18,463 nucleotides of DNA from Candidatus Peregrinibacteria bacterium (GCA_016215715.1 JACRIG010000001.1:1-18463); one strand, 5' to 3'. Shown: positions 6,657 to 13,903, counted from the first letter of the stretch. Numbers and translations are program-made. The notes: generated from the letters alone by a model not told the origin.

Positions 6657-7538
6657 ATGTTTCGTCATCGCACCCTTATCGCGCTTGCCGGTCTGACTGC
6701 AGTCTCTGCGGGATTGCTTCTTTTCGGCTGCCAAAAAAAGCCGCCGGTTGTAACGATTCCTGAAGGCCCTGTGAGCGTGACCGGATTCCTGAAACCTGTC
6801 CCGCTCTCGCTTGTCCGTCGCGGAACGCACGTTGTCGTTTCGGGAGGAAGCGAACTCTATTTTGTACAGAGCAGTACCGTCCCGCTTTCGCGTTACGAGG
6901 AATCGGAGGTGACGATGTCGGGAACACTCGCGCTCAATAGCGACCCCGCCGACCTTCCCGTTCTCACGGTAACGGGCATTGAAAGTCATGATCAGGACAC
7001 TCAGCCGGTGCATCTGGCTTCGCTTGGAGTACGTTTCGAAATTCCGCGACACTGGAGCCGGGAAGAGGAAACGGGGACGGGCAGCGTACATTTTGCGTCC
7101 TCCGGAAGTCTGCGCAGTGTTCTCAGTGTGTCACGGTTCCCGCTCACGAATCTTCCGGAGGGCTCCCCTGTTATTGTTGACAGTGAACGCGGCGTTCGCG
7201 TGATGATAGATGGATCCGCCGATCAGATCGTCTACGTTCTGCGGATGAAGGTTGTGAACGGAAAAACCACTCCCGATATTATCAGCTTCACTTTCACACC
7301 GGGAAATGATAGTGATTTGTCCGCATCCCCCTTCATCTTCCAGAACATTCTCAGATCTGTCCGCTTCAGCCGCAGCGGTGGCGCGGGCTCATCCATTTCT
7401 TCCGGAACAGGCTCGGGGATCTATCTTTCGGGACAACCGTGTGGCGGAAGCGCCGGCATTCTCTGCCCCTCCGGGTTCTACTGTTCGATCACGGATGTAG
7501 CGGAAAACATTGGGGTGTGTGTGACAACAGGTCAATGA
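6657..7538 (+). CDS. Lipoprotein with C-terminal cysteine-rich motif
   Basis: 293 residues. The N-terminus has a basic start (MFRHR), a hydrophobic stretch and a lipobox LFGC with Cys25, the site of lipidation by signal peptidase II, so it should be anchored outside the cytoplasmic membrane. A beta-rich segment (VSVTGFLKPVPLSLVRRGTH, ELYFVQS) is followed by a second domain beginning GVRFEIPRHWSREE (~120-230). A Gly/Ser linker then leads to a compact cysteine motif near the C-terminus (PCGGSAGILCPSGFYC, then GVCV) with four Cys that could form two disulfides. I do not recognise the full-length family. The frame is open to an ATG at 6495, but the palindrome, the -10 and the signal peptide all support 6657. 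A terminator follows. Its promoter shares an operator-like dyad with recA. Confidence 0.85.
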   Translation: MFRHRTLIALAGLTAVSAGLLLFGCQKKPPVVTIPEGPVSVTGFLKPVPLSLVRRGTHVVVSGGSELYFVQSSTVPLSRYEESEVTMSGTLALNSDPADLPVLTVTGIESHDQDTQPVHLASLGVRFEIPRHWSREEETGTGSVHFASSGSLRSVLSVSRFPLTNLPEGSPVIVDSERGVRVMIDGSADQIVYVLRMKVVNGKTTPDIISFTFTPGNDSDLSASPFIFQNILRSVRFSRSGGAGSSISSGTGSGIYLSGQPCGGSAGILCPSGFYCSITDVAENIGVCVTTGQ

Positions 7539-7550
7539 AGGGGCACCGGT

Positions 7551-7579
7551 GGCACCGAAGAAAATTTCTGGTGTCTTTT
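7551..7579 (+). terminator. Intrinsic terminator after the lipoprotein gene
   Basis: GGCACC (7551-7556) pairs with GGTGTC (7570-7575, one G-U), and AGAA (7559-7562) pairs with TTCT (7566-7569) inside it. TTTT follows at 7576-7579. The stem is interrupted by a GA bulge. It separates the lipoprotein gene from the recA control region. Confidence 0.5.
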
Positions 7580-7608
7580 GTCCACGAGTGTACGATAGTA
7601 CACCACAT

Positions 7609-7628
7609 GTTCTGCCACCTGCAAGAAC
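7609..7628. promoter_or_regulatory. Imperfect copy of the lipoprotein-promoter dyad
   Basis: GTTCTGCCACCTGCAAGAAC has the same length and ends as the palindrome at 6604-6623, with 8 of 8 left-arm and 6 of 8 right-arm bases matching. It ends 6 bp before the recA -35. A shared regulator for the two genes is the simplest reading. Confidence 0.45.
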
Positions 7629-7634
7629 TTTTTT

Positions 7635-7662
7635 TTGACGGGTGCGTAGCCATGAGTACAGT
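7635..7662 (+). promoter_or_regulatory. recA promoter
   Basis: TTGACG (7635-7640), 16-base spacer, TACAGT (7657-7662), the same hexamers as at rpsT. The predicted start near 7669 gives a leader of ~52 nt to ATG 7721. This is among the longest leaders in the window and ends in a pyrimidine-rich run. Candidate operators lie upstream, over and after it. Confidence 0.65.
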
Positions 7663-7720
7663 GGGTGTACGTTCGTGTACCCAATCATCTCCTTTCTCAC
7701 TTCTTTCCCTCTCCACTATC

Positions 7721-8806
7721 ATGGCTAAGTCTTCTTCCTCCACAACTATCATGGCCGAAGCCCCTGTAAAACAGCAACCAGCAGCTCCCGCAGCAAAAAA
7801 AGATCCGAAGCTTGACGCGATTAAAGCGGCCCTCGCCGCCATCAAAAAGCAGTATGGTGACGGTGCAATCATGGAGATGGGAGATACGCACGCAACAACC
7901 ATCGAAACATTCCCCTCCGGCTCTCTCTCGCTCGATAATGCGCTCGGCGGCGGCTTCCCGAGAGGGCGAATCATTGAAATCTACGGCCCGGAATCATCCG
8001 GTAAGACGACGCTTGCGCTCCACGCGATCAGCGAAATCCAGCGCAGGGGCGGTCGGGCGGCGTTCATTGATGCCGAACATGCCCTCGACGTGAGTTATGC
8101 AAAGAAGATAGGCGTCGATGTCGATAATCTTCTCGTTTCACAGCCCGATGACGGTGAGCAGGCACTGGAAATTACCGAGACGCTCGTCCGCTCCGCGGGC
8201 ATTGATCTGATTGTCGTCGACTCCGTTGCGGCCCTCACCCCGCGCGCGGAAATAGAGGGAACGATGGGTGACAGCCACATGGGTCTGCAGGCACGCCTGA
8301 TGAGTCAGGCACTCCGTAAACTGACCGCCATCGTGAGCAAAACGAACTGTTCGGTGATCTTCATTAATCAGATGCGCATGAAGATCGGCGTCATGTTTGG
8401 CAACCCCGAGACGACAACAGGAGGGAATGCGCTCAAATTCTATGCATCCGTCCGTCTCGATGTCCGCAGGATCGATAAAATCATGGAGAAGATTGCAGCA
8501 GTGGAGGGAGAAAAGGAAAAGGATCAGGAAATTGTCGGTAACCGCACCCGTGTGAAGGTCGTGAAGAATAAAGTTGCTCCCCCGTTCCGGCAGGCGGAGT
8601 TCGATATCCTCTACGCGCAGGGCATCAGCAAGGAAGGCGACATCCTCGATCTCGGACTCAAATTCGGCGTCCTCGAGAAATCGGGGGCGTTCTACCGCCA
8701 CGGCGAAGATACTATCGGACAGGGACGGGAACAGGCGCGTGCCGCGCTCAGGTTGAACCAGAAGCTGGCCGAGAAGCTCGAGAAGGAAATCCGCGGGCAC
8801 TTCTAA
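7721..8806 (+). CDS. recA: Recombinase RecA
   Basis: 361 residues. RecA forms filaments on single-stranded DNA, drives strand exchange and triggers SOS cleavage where LexA exists. Visible motifs are Walker A GPESSGKTT (~89-97), Walker B LIVVDSVAAL (~164-173), the loop L2 stretch NQMRMKIGVMFGNPETTTGG, and ALKFYASVRLDVRRI. The N-terminus carries ~28 extra residues rich in Ser, Ala and Pro before the usual start of the fold (KLDAIKAALAAIKKQYG). A second ATG at 7751 would shorten this. The C-terminus stops at EKEIRGHF, without the acidic tail that restrains E. coli RecA. The frame is open far upstream, but a start before 7721 would lie in the promoter. A Nudix gene follows 3 bases after the stop. 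Confidence 0.97.
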   Translation: MAKSSSSTTIMAEAPVKQQPAAPAAKKDPKLDAIKAALAAIKKQYGDGAIMEMGDTHATTIETFPSGSLSLDNALGGGFPRGRIIEIYGPESSGKTTLALHAISEIQRRGGRAAFIDAEHALDVSYAKKIGVDVDNLLVSQPDDGEQALEITETLVRSAGIDLIVVDSVAALTPRAEIEGTMGDSHMGLQARLMSQALRKLTAIVSKTNCSVIFINQMRMKIGVMFGNPETTTGGNALKFYASVRLDVRRIDKIMEKIAAVEGEKEKDQEIVGNRTRVKVVKNKVAPPFRQAEFDILYAQGISKEGDILDLGLKFGVLEKSGAFYRHGEDTIGQGREQARAALRLNQKLAEKLEKEIRGHF

Positions 8807-8809
8807 ACT

Positions 8810-9331
8810 ATGGAAAGCGAGGAATTATTTTCCGGCTTCGGGTGGCGGGTGAGCATGGACAGCGCCCCGCTTCCCGATGGGCGGATCAAAAAGGCGGCAA
8901 GAGTCGGACGGTGCGATACCGTCCATATTCTTGCTTTTCCTTCGCCAAAAAAAGTCATTCTCCTGCGGGAATTCAGAGCGTTCTACGGTGGCTACGTCTG
9001 GATGCTTCCGACGGGCAGAGTGAACAAAGAAACGGATCAGGCCGCGGCAGCACAGCGGGAACTGCAGGAAGAGAGTGGATTCCGTGCCGGACAGATTCGC
9101 TTCTACAAAAGTTTCTATCACTCGGAGACGTTTGCTTCCGGAAATCATATCTACATCGCTACTGATCTTACAAAAGATCCTCTGCCTCAGGATCACGATG
9201 AGATGATAGAGGTGCATGTATTTCCGTACGAAGAAGCAATCACGAAGGCTTTGTCGGGCACTCATGTACACAGTTCCAGCGTCTGCGGGCTTCTTACGTA
9301 TGCACGGGAGCATCCGGAAGTCCTCCGGTAG
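8810..9331 (+). CDS. Nudix hydrolase, ADP-ribose pyrophosphatase-like
   Basis: 173 residues. Nudix enzymes hydrolyse nucleoside diphosphates linked to another group, using a glutamate-bound metal. The Nudix box is GRVNKETDQAAAAQRELQEE followed by SGF (~65-87). The catalytic RELQEE core is intact, but the first consensus Glu (position 7 of the box) is Thr, with a Glu directly before it. The preceding VILLREFRAFYGGYVWMLPTG resembles ADP-ribose and GDP-mannose pyrophosphatases (ReqyR-type element before LPTG), which guides the subfamily call; the substrate is not proven. It starts 3 bases after recA without a Shine-Dalgarno, so it is probably cotranscribed. A role in sanitising nucleotides during DNA damage is only context-based inference. 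Confidence 0.85.
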   Translation: MESEELFSGFGWRVSMDSAPLPDGRIKKAARVGRCDTVHILAFPSPKKVILLREFRAFYGGYVWMLPTGRVNKETDQAAAAQRELQEESGFRAGQIRFYKSFYHSETFASGNHIYIATDLTKDPLPQDHDEMIEVHVFPYEEAITKALSGTHVHSSSVCGLLTYAREHPEVLR

Positions 9332-9414
9332 CGTCCGGGGTCGCTTCCACATCTTTTCAACATCTTCTCCACAGACGGGAACGCAGAAGTGGAAACATGC
9401 CGATCACAGTCCGG

Positions 9415-9442
9415 TTGCGCTCCCGCTCTCACTCCGTACAAT
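9415..9442 (+). promoter_or_regulatory. dnaB promoter, predicted near-leaderless
   Basis: TTGCGC (9415-9420), 16-base spacer, TACAAT (9437-9442), then 8 bases to ATG 9451. The predicted transcript start falls 0-2 bases before the start codon. Confidence 0.6.
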
Positions 9443-9450
9443 GAACGCCC

Positions 9451-10809
9451 ATGCCTTCCGCCGCTCTGAACCCCATCGACGCACCGCCACATTCTCCGGA
9501 AGCTGAGCGTACAGTTCTGGGGGCGCTTTTGCTTGATCCGGAAGCCATTGTCAAGGTTTCCGATTTCCTGCGTCCGGAAGATTTCTACGATCCGACGTAC
9601 CGCGTCATCTATCAGGCGATTGAGGAACTCTATACGAAACACGAGCCGATCGACTTCATTACGGTTTCGAGCCGCCTCGCCGACAACAAGCGCGTCGCGG
9701 ATATCGGCGGAACGGCATTTCTGGCCGACCTTGCCGCGAGCGTGCCGACCTCTTCACACGTCTACCAGTACGGACAGATCGTGAAGGCGAAGGCGCTGCA
9801 CCGCAATATTATCGACGCCGGCAGGAGGATCACGGGCCTCGGGTACGACGCCGACCGGCCGATTCCGGAACTGCTCGACGACGTGGAGAAGACCGTCTTC
9901 AACATCACGAACGCGTTCCTGAAGGAAAAATTCATCCACATCCGCGACGTTCTTGACGCGCGCTACGAAAAATTCGCGGAAATGCACGAGGCGGACGATC
10001 CGAACGCCATGAAGGGGGTGCCGACAGGTTTTCACGCGCTCGATTTCAAGCTGTCGGGACTCCAGCCGAGCGACCTCGTCGTCCTCGCCGCGCGCCCGAG
10101 TATGGGAAAGACCGCACTGGCACTCAACATTGCGATGAACGCGGCGGTGCGGCACCGCAAGACCGTCGGCGTCTTCTCACTGGAAATGAGCAAAGAGCAG
10201 CTCGTCGATCGCCTCTTCGCTTCCATGCTCGGGGTCGACAGCTGGAAACTCCAGCGGGGAAAACTCGATGACAGCGACTTCCAGAACATGGGTCCTATCA
10301 TGGACGAAATGAGCAAGGCGAACATCTTCATCGACGATACGTCCGCTTCGTCGATGCCGGAATTCCGGACAAAGGCGCGGCGCCTGCAGATGGAGCACGG
10401 GCTGGACCTGCTGATTGTCGATTACCTCCAGCTGATGAGTACCGGCAACAGCAACTACGCCGGCAACCGCGTGCAGGAGGTGTCGGAAATTTCACGCATC
10501 CTCAAGCAGGTGGCGAAGGAACTGCACATTCCGATTCTCGCTCTCTCGCAGCTCTCCCGCGCGGTCGAGAACCGGCCGGACAAGATTCCGCAATTGTCGG
10601 ACCTGCGCGAATCCGGCTCCATCGAACAGGACGCCGACGTCGTCATCATGATGTTCCGCAAGGATTTTTACGATGAAGACACGGATCAGCCGGGTCTCTG
10701 CGATCTCTACATCCGCAAGCATCGCAACGGCCCGACGGGACGCGTGGAGCTGATGTTCAAGAAAGAACAGATGCGGTTCTACGATATTGATAAGACACAT
10801 GCGGCCTGA
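9451..10809 (+). CDS. dnaB: Replicative DNA helicase DnaB
   Basis: 452 residues, the normal length, so no intein is present. DnaB is the hexameric helicase that unwinds DNA at the fork. The N-terminal domain begins PPHSPEAERTVLGALLLDPEA (~12-32) and runs to ~105. After the linker, the RecA-like motor starts at VPTGFHALDFKLSGLQPSDL. Walker A is ARPSMGKTA (~214-222), Walker B is LLIVDYLQLM (~320-329), the ALSQLSR glutamine sensor is at ~364-370, and RESGSIEQDADVV with the arginine-finger region is at ~386-398. The C-terminus has IRKHRNGPTG. Its start is fixed by the adjacent -10 and the conserved N-terminus. mraY begins 24 nt after the stop; there is no terminator between them. Confidence 0.97.
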   Translation: MPSAALNPIDAPPHSPEAERTVLGALLLDPEAIVKVSDFLRPEDFYDPTYRVIYQAIEELYTKHEPIDFITVSSRLADNKRVADIGGTAFLADLAASVPTSSHVYQYGQIVKAKALHRNIIDAGRRITGLGYDADRPIPELLDDVEKTVFNITNAFLKEKFIHIRDVLDARYEKFAEMHEADDPNAMKGVPTGFHALDFKLSGLQPSDLVVLAARPSMGKTALALNIAMNAAVRHRKTVGVFSLEMSKEQLVDRLFASMLGVDSWKLQRGKLDDSDFQNMGPIMDEMSKANIFIDDTSASSMPEFRTKARRLQMEHGLDLLIVDYLQLMSTGNSNYAGNRVQEVSEISRILKQVAKELHIPILALSQLSRAVENRPDKIPQLSDLRESGSIEQDADVVIMMFRKDFYDEDTDQPGLCDLYIRKHRNGPTGRVELMFKKEQMRFYDIDKTHAA

Positions 10810-10818
10810 GAAAGAAAA

Positions 10819-10827
10819 TGCTACTCT
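10819..10827 (+). promoter_or_regulatory. Extended -10 for mraY, predicted leaderless
   Basis: TGC followed by TACTCT (10822-10827), then exactly 6 bases (CTCCTC) to ATG 10834. No -35 is seen. It lies in the 24-nt gap after dnaB, so it would add an internal start to a dnaB-mraY transcript. Confidence 0.5.
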
Positions 10828-10833
10828 CTCCTC

Positions 10834-11895
10834 ATGCCCAATCCCCTCCTCCCCGTCCGTCCGGATCTGACGCTGCTTATGATCCTCGGCTATGCTGTTT
10901 TTGCCTTCGGCATCAGCCTTCTCCTGACTCCATGGTTCGTCCATTTTCTGCGGGTCAACAACATCGGCAAGCAGCTGCGGGTCGAGACCATCGACGGACG
11001 CGACCCGACTATTTTCCGCACGTATCATCAGAACAAGTTCGGCACGCCGACGATGGGCGGCATGCTCATCTGGGGATCGATCTTCCTGACAATTTTCTTC
11101 TCGCGGCTTGTCGCTTCCTTCGGCTGGGTGGAACACTCCCTCCTCCAGCGCGGACAGGTCTACCTCCCTCTCTTCATGCTCCTCTCGCTCGGCTTTCTCG
11201 GGGGCATCGACGACTACCTGAACATCCGCGGCATCGGCAAGAAGCGGGGGCTCGATACACTCCCGAAAATCACATTTCTGATCCTCATTGCGGGCCTCGG
11301 CGCGTACTGGTTCTACTTTAAGCTCGGGTACAATTCCATTCACGTCCCGCTGCTCGGGGATTTTTCCGTCGGTGCGTGGTACATCCCGATCTTCATGTTC
11401 ATCATCATCGGGACGGCGAACGCGGTGAACGTCACCGACGGACTGGACGGACTCGCTGGGGGACTGCTGGCCATCGCATTCGGCGGCTTCGCAATTCTCG
11501 CCTACATGCAGGGACTCTTCGTCCTCGCGGGCTTCTGCGCGGTTTGTGTGGGGGCGATCGCAGCATTCCTCTGGCACAACGTTCCTCCTGCGCTCTTCTT
11601 CATGGGCGACACGGGGTCGCTCGCACTAGGGGGGACGCTCGGGGTCATCGCGCTCATGATCGATCAGGCGCTGGTGCTGCCGCTCATAGGCTTCATTTTC
11701 GTCATCGAGATGCTGTCCGTCATCATCCAGCTCACAAGCAAGAAACTGCGTGGCGGCAAGAAAGTCTTCCGCGCTGCGCCGATTCATCACCATTTCGAAG
11801 CGCTGGAGTGGGGCGAGAGTAAAGTCACGATGCGTTTCTGGATTGTCGGCAGTTTCATGGCCATCCTCGGGGTCATTATAGGATTGGCAGGGTGA
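10834..11895 (+). CDS. mraY: Phospho-N-acetylmuramoyl-pentapeptide-transferase
   Basis: 353 residues, with about ten hydrophobic membrane segments. MraY transfers phospho-MurNAc-pentapeptide from UDP to undecaprenyl phosphate, making lipid I on the cytoplasmic side of the membrane. Family motifs in order: KFGTPTMGGML (~67-77), the catalytic GGIDDYLNI (~126-134), NAVNVTDGLDGLAGG (~194-208), FFMGDTGSLALGG (~256-268) and APIHHHFEALEW near the C-terminus. All three catalytic aspartates appear present. It is outside the usual dcw cluster here, sitting between dnaB and gap, and it works downstream of glmS in wall synthesis. The start is supported by the -10 six bases upstream. Confidence 0.97.
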   Translation: MPNPLLPVRPDLTLLMILGYAVFAFGISLLLTPWFVHFLRVNNIGKQLRVETIDGRDPTIFRTYHQNKFGTPTMGGMLIWGSIFLTIFFSRLVASFGWVEHSLLQRGQVYLPLFMLLSLGFLGGIDDYLNIRGIGKKRGLDTLPKITFLILIAGLGAYWFYFKLGYNSIHVPLLGDFSVGAWYIPIFMFIIIGTANAVNVTDGLDGLAGGLLAIAFGGFAILAYMQGLFVLAGFCAVCVGAIAAFLWHNVPPALFFMGDTGSLALGGTLGVIALMIDQALVLPLIGFIFVIEMLSVIIQLTSKKLRGGKKVFRAAPIHHHFEALEWGESKVTMRFWIVGSFMAILGVIIGLAG

Positions 11896-11905
11896 AAGGA
11901 GTGTG

Positions 11906-11914
11906 TGATACCAT
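11906..11914 (+). promoter_or_regulatory. Extended -10 for gap, predicted leaderless
   Basis: TGA followed by TACCAT (11909-11914), then TCAGAC and GTG at 11921. The TGA of the extended element is itself an in-frame stop for gap, and no other start codon lies between it and 11921. The start codon is therefore fixed and the leader is essentially absent. Confidence 0.55.
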
Positions 11915-11920
11915 TCAGAC

Positions 11921-12931
11921 GTGCTGAAGATTGCCATCAACGGCTACGGGCGCATCGGACGTATTGTCCACCGCCAGCTCACCGAGCGTTTCGGCGCGCA
12001 GGCTTTGGTCGTTGCCATCAACGCATCGAGTGACGCATCGATGCGTGAGTATCTTCTGAAGTACGATACGCTGCACGGCCGGTTTTCGGGCGATGTGAAG
12101 GCCGACGGTGACAATCTTCTGGTCAACGGCGGGGCCGTGCGGGTGGTGCGTGAACGCGAGCCGGCAAAGTGCCCCTGGAAAGAACTCAGGGTAGATGTGG
12201 TCATCGAGGCATCGGGAAAATTCCGCAGCAGAGAGCTCTGCACACAGCATCTCACGGCAGGAGCGAGGGCCGTGATTATTACAGCCCCTCCGAAAGACGA
12301 TATACCAATGATTGTACGAGGTGTGAATGATGACGAGCTGAAGGGAGGTCTCCCTATCGTGAGCGCTGCTTCCTGCACGACCAACTGCGTCGCGCCGCTC
12401 TTTAAAGTGCTGGATGAGCACTTCGGTATTGTCAAAGGTCTCGTCTGTACAACGCACGCATACACGACTTCGCAAAACCTTCTGGATAATGCGACGGACA
12501 GTTCCAAGGTCCGCATCGCCCGTGCCGCTGCTCTCTCCATCATTCCCTCCACCACGGGTGCCGTGAAAGCCTGCGCAAAACTCTTCCCCCACCTGAAAGG
12601 GAAGATCGACGGTATGGCGCTGCGCGTCCCCGTTCCGACGGGTTCGGCAGCCTATCTTGCCGTTGAGGTCAAAAAGAAAACGTCAGCGGATGAGATCCAC
12701 GCGGCGTTTGCACAGGCTGCGAAGGGACCGCTCAAAGGCATTCTTGCAATGGAGAAAGACCTGCTCGTCTCCGCCGATTTCATTTCCGACCCGCATTCAA
12801 GCACGCTGGACATGGATTCGACGGCCGTCATTGACGACACATTCGTACAGCTCCTCAGCTGGTATGACAATGAATGGGGGTACGCGATGCGGGTGACGGA
12901 AATCGCGATGCAACTCGGTTCATTTCTGTAA
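11921..12931 (+). CDS. gap: Glyceraldehyde-3-phosphate dehydrogenase, type I
   Basis: 336 residues with a GTG start. It interconverts glyceraldehyde-3-phosphate and 1,3-bisphosphoglycerate. The dinucleotide fold starts KIAINGYGRIGR. The catalytic Cys152 is in SAASCTTNC, with His179 in CTTHAYT. The C-terminus has WYDNEWGYAMRV. Two unusual points stand out. The residue after VVAIN that usually is the NAD-selecting Asp is Ala35 (VAINASSDAS), and the later Leu contact near residue 187 of the Bacillus enzyme appears to be Val in KVRIARAAAL. Also the normally conserved Asn before ASC is Ala149. The first pair suggests that NADP may be accepted (inference). The SBPase-like gene follows after 15 pyrimidine bases, probably in the same transcript. 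Confidence 0.95.
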   Translation: MLKIAINGYGRIGRIVHRQLTERFGAQALVVAINASSDASMREYLLKYDTLHGRFSGDVKADGDNLLVNGGAVRVVREREPAKCPWKELRVDVVIEASGKFRSRELCTQHLTAGARAVIITAPPKDDIPMIVRGVNDDELKGGLPIVSAASCTTNCVAPLFKVLDEHFGIVKGLVCTTHAYTTSQNLLDNATDSSKVRIARAAALSIIPSTTGAVKACAKLFPHLKGKIDGMALRVPVPTGSAAYLAVEVKKKTSADEIHAAFAQAAKGPLKGILAMEKDLLVSADFISDPHSSTLDMDSTAVIDDTFVQLLSWYDNEWGYAMRVTEIAMQLGSFL

Positions 12932-12946
12932 CCTTTCTTTCTTTCC

Positions 12947-13903
12947 ATGCCCCGCCCATCAAAAAATAATCCCGCATGTCCGATGCCGTCACAAATTTCT
13001 CTCAACGAGCATCTTCTGACGAAGGGGAATCTCAGCGATGACCTGCGTCACCTCATCTGCGATATTGCGCGCGCCGCAAAGTACATCCAGTTCGCGCTGC
13101 GCACGACGCAGGCGGGCCTCAGCGGGACACGCAACAGCTTCGGCGAGGAGCAGCTGAAACTGGACGTGGTGAGCGACGACATCATCCGCCAGCACCTCTG
13201 CCAGAGCAGACTCGTTGCAAGCTTCTCCTCGGAGGAGCAGAAAGACATCATTGAACTCGATGCCAAAGCTCCCTTCACGGTGGCGTACGACCCGCTCGAC
13301 GGTTCGTCGCTGGTGGAAACAAACTTTGCGATCGGTTCGATTTTCGGGATCTACGAAGGAGCGCAGCTCATCGGTCGCACGCCCCGCGAGCAGGTCGCGG
13401 CTCTCTACGTCATCTACGGCCCGCGCACACTCCTCGTCTATTCAACCGGCAACTCCGTCCATGAGTTCCTTCTCGATGATGTCGGTGAGTTCATTCTCAT
13501 CCATGAATTTCTCGGCATTGCAGACGTTGCAAAAAACTACAGTCCGGGAAACCTGCGCGCCATTCATGAAAATGACGGATACAAAAAATTAATGGAAACA
13601 TGGCTCGATGAAGAACTGACGCTGCGTTACTCCGGCTGCATGGCGGCCGACATCCATCACATCATCAGCAAAGGGCAGGGGGTCTTCAGCAATGTCGGGG
13701 GAAGTTCGTATCCGGAGGGGAAACTGCGCCTCGCCTTCGAATGCGGCCCCTTCGCTTACATCGTCGAACACGCGGGCGGTGCAGCTTCCGATGGCAAACA
13801 ACCTATTCTGGATAAGAAAATCACGAACACCGATCAACGGACACCGATCATTATCGGGTCGAAGAAGGAAGTCGAACGGGCATGTAAAATCCTTGCTTCT
13901 TAG
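12947..13903 (+). CDS. Sedoheptulose-1,7-bisphosphatase-like sugar bisphosphatase
   Basis: 318 residues of the class I fructose-bisphosphatase fold. Metal and phosphate motifs are SSEEQ (~94-98), YDPLDGSS (~114-121) and GKLRLAFE (~258-265). Several positions follow plant SBPase and not FBPase: VETNFAIGSIFGIYEG, QVAALYVIYGPRT, HEFLL, SPGNLRA where FBPase has a FSINEGN-type motif, TLRYSGCMAADI, GVFSNV where FBPase has GGIFLYP, and SDGKQPILDKKITNTDQRT. This comparison is from memory of the families. It probably removes a phosphate from sedoheptulose-1,7-bisphosphate, fructose-1,6-bisphosphate or both, feeding pentose phosphate or gluconeogenic flux. ATG 12947 is preceded by a C/T run; ATG 12983 is an alternative start. 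It lies directly behind gap. Confidence 0.88.
   Translation: MPRPSKNNPACPMPSQISLNEHLLTKGNLSDDLRHLICDIARAAKYIQFALRTTQAGLSGTRNSFGEEQLKLDVVSDDIIRQHLCQSRLVASFSSEEQKDIIELDAKAPFTVAYDPLDGSSLVETNFAIGSIFGIYEGAQLIGRTPREQVAALYVIYGPRTLLVYSTGNSVHEFLLDDVGEFILIHEFLGIADVAKNYSPGNLRAIHENDGYKKLMETWLDEELTLRYSGCMAADIHHIISKGQGVFSNVGGSSYPEGKLRLAFECGPFAYIVEHAGGAASDGKQPILDKKITNTDQRTPIIIGSKKEVERACKILAS

Larger units (their letters stand above)
7588..7680. promoter_or_regulatory. GTAC-motif cluster around the recA promoter
   Basis: Five GTAC tetramers lie in 93 bases. Two form the dyad GTGTACGATAGTACAC (7588-7603). Three more start at 7656, 7667 and 7677, spaced 11 and 10 bp, so on one face of the helix. The 7656 copy overlaps the -10, and the last two sit at and just after the transcript start in direct GTGTAC repeats. 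The GTAC-N4-GTAC core recalls LexA boxes of cyanobacteria (established pattern RGTACNNNDGTWC, not a full match). It is likely a binding array controlling recA. Confidence 0.45.

Noticed and set aside
9365..9373. TTCTCCACA upstream of dnaB as a DnaA box
   Set aside because: One mismatch to TTATCCACA and a single copy only; no AT-rich unwinding region or further boxes. TGTGGAAAA at 4816-4824 is likewise isolated. No origin is supported.
10492..11577. 361-codon minus-strand open frame across dnaB and mraY
   Set aside because: It is a very acidic antisense shadow of two unambiguous genes, with no recognisable domain.
11895..11901. AAAGGAG upstream of gap as a Shine-Dalgarno site
   Set aside because: It lies 19 bases before GTG 11921, too far for base pairing to the ribosome, and the in-frame TGA at 11906 excludes any earlier start.
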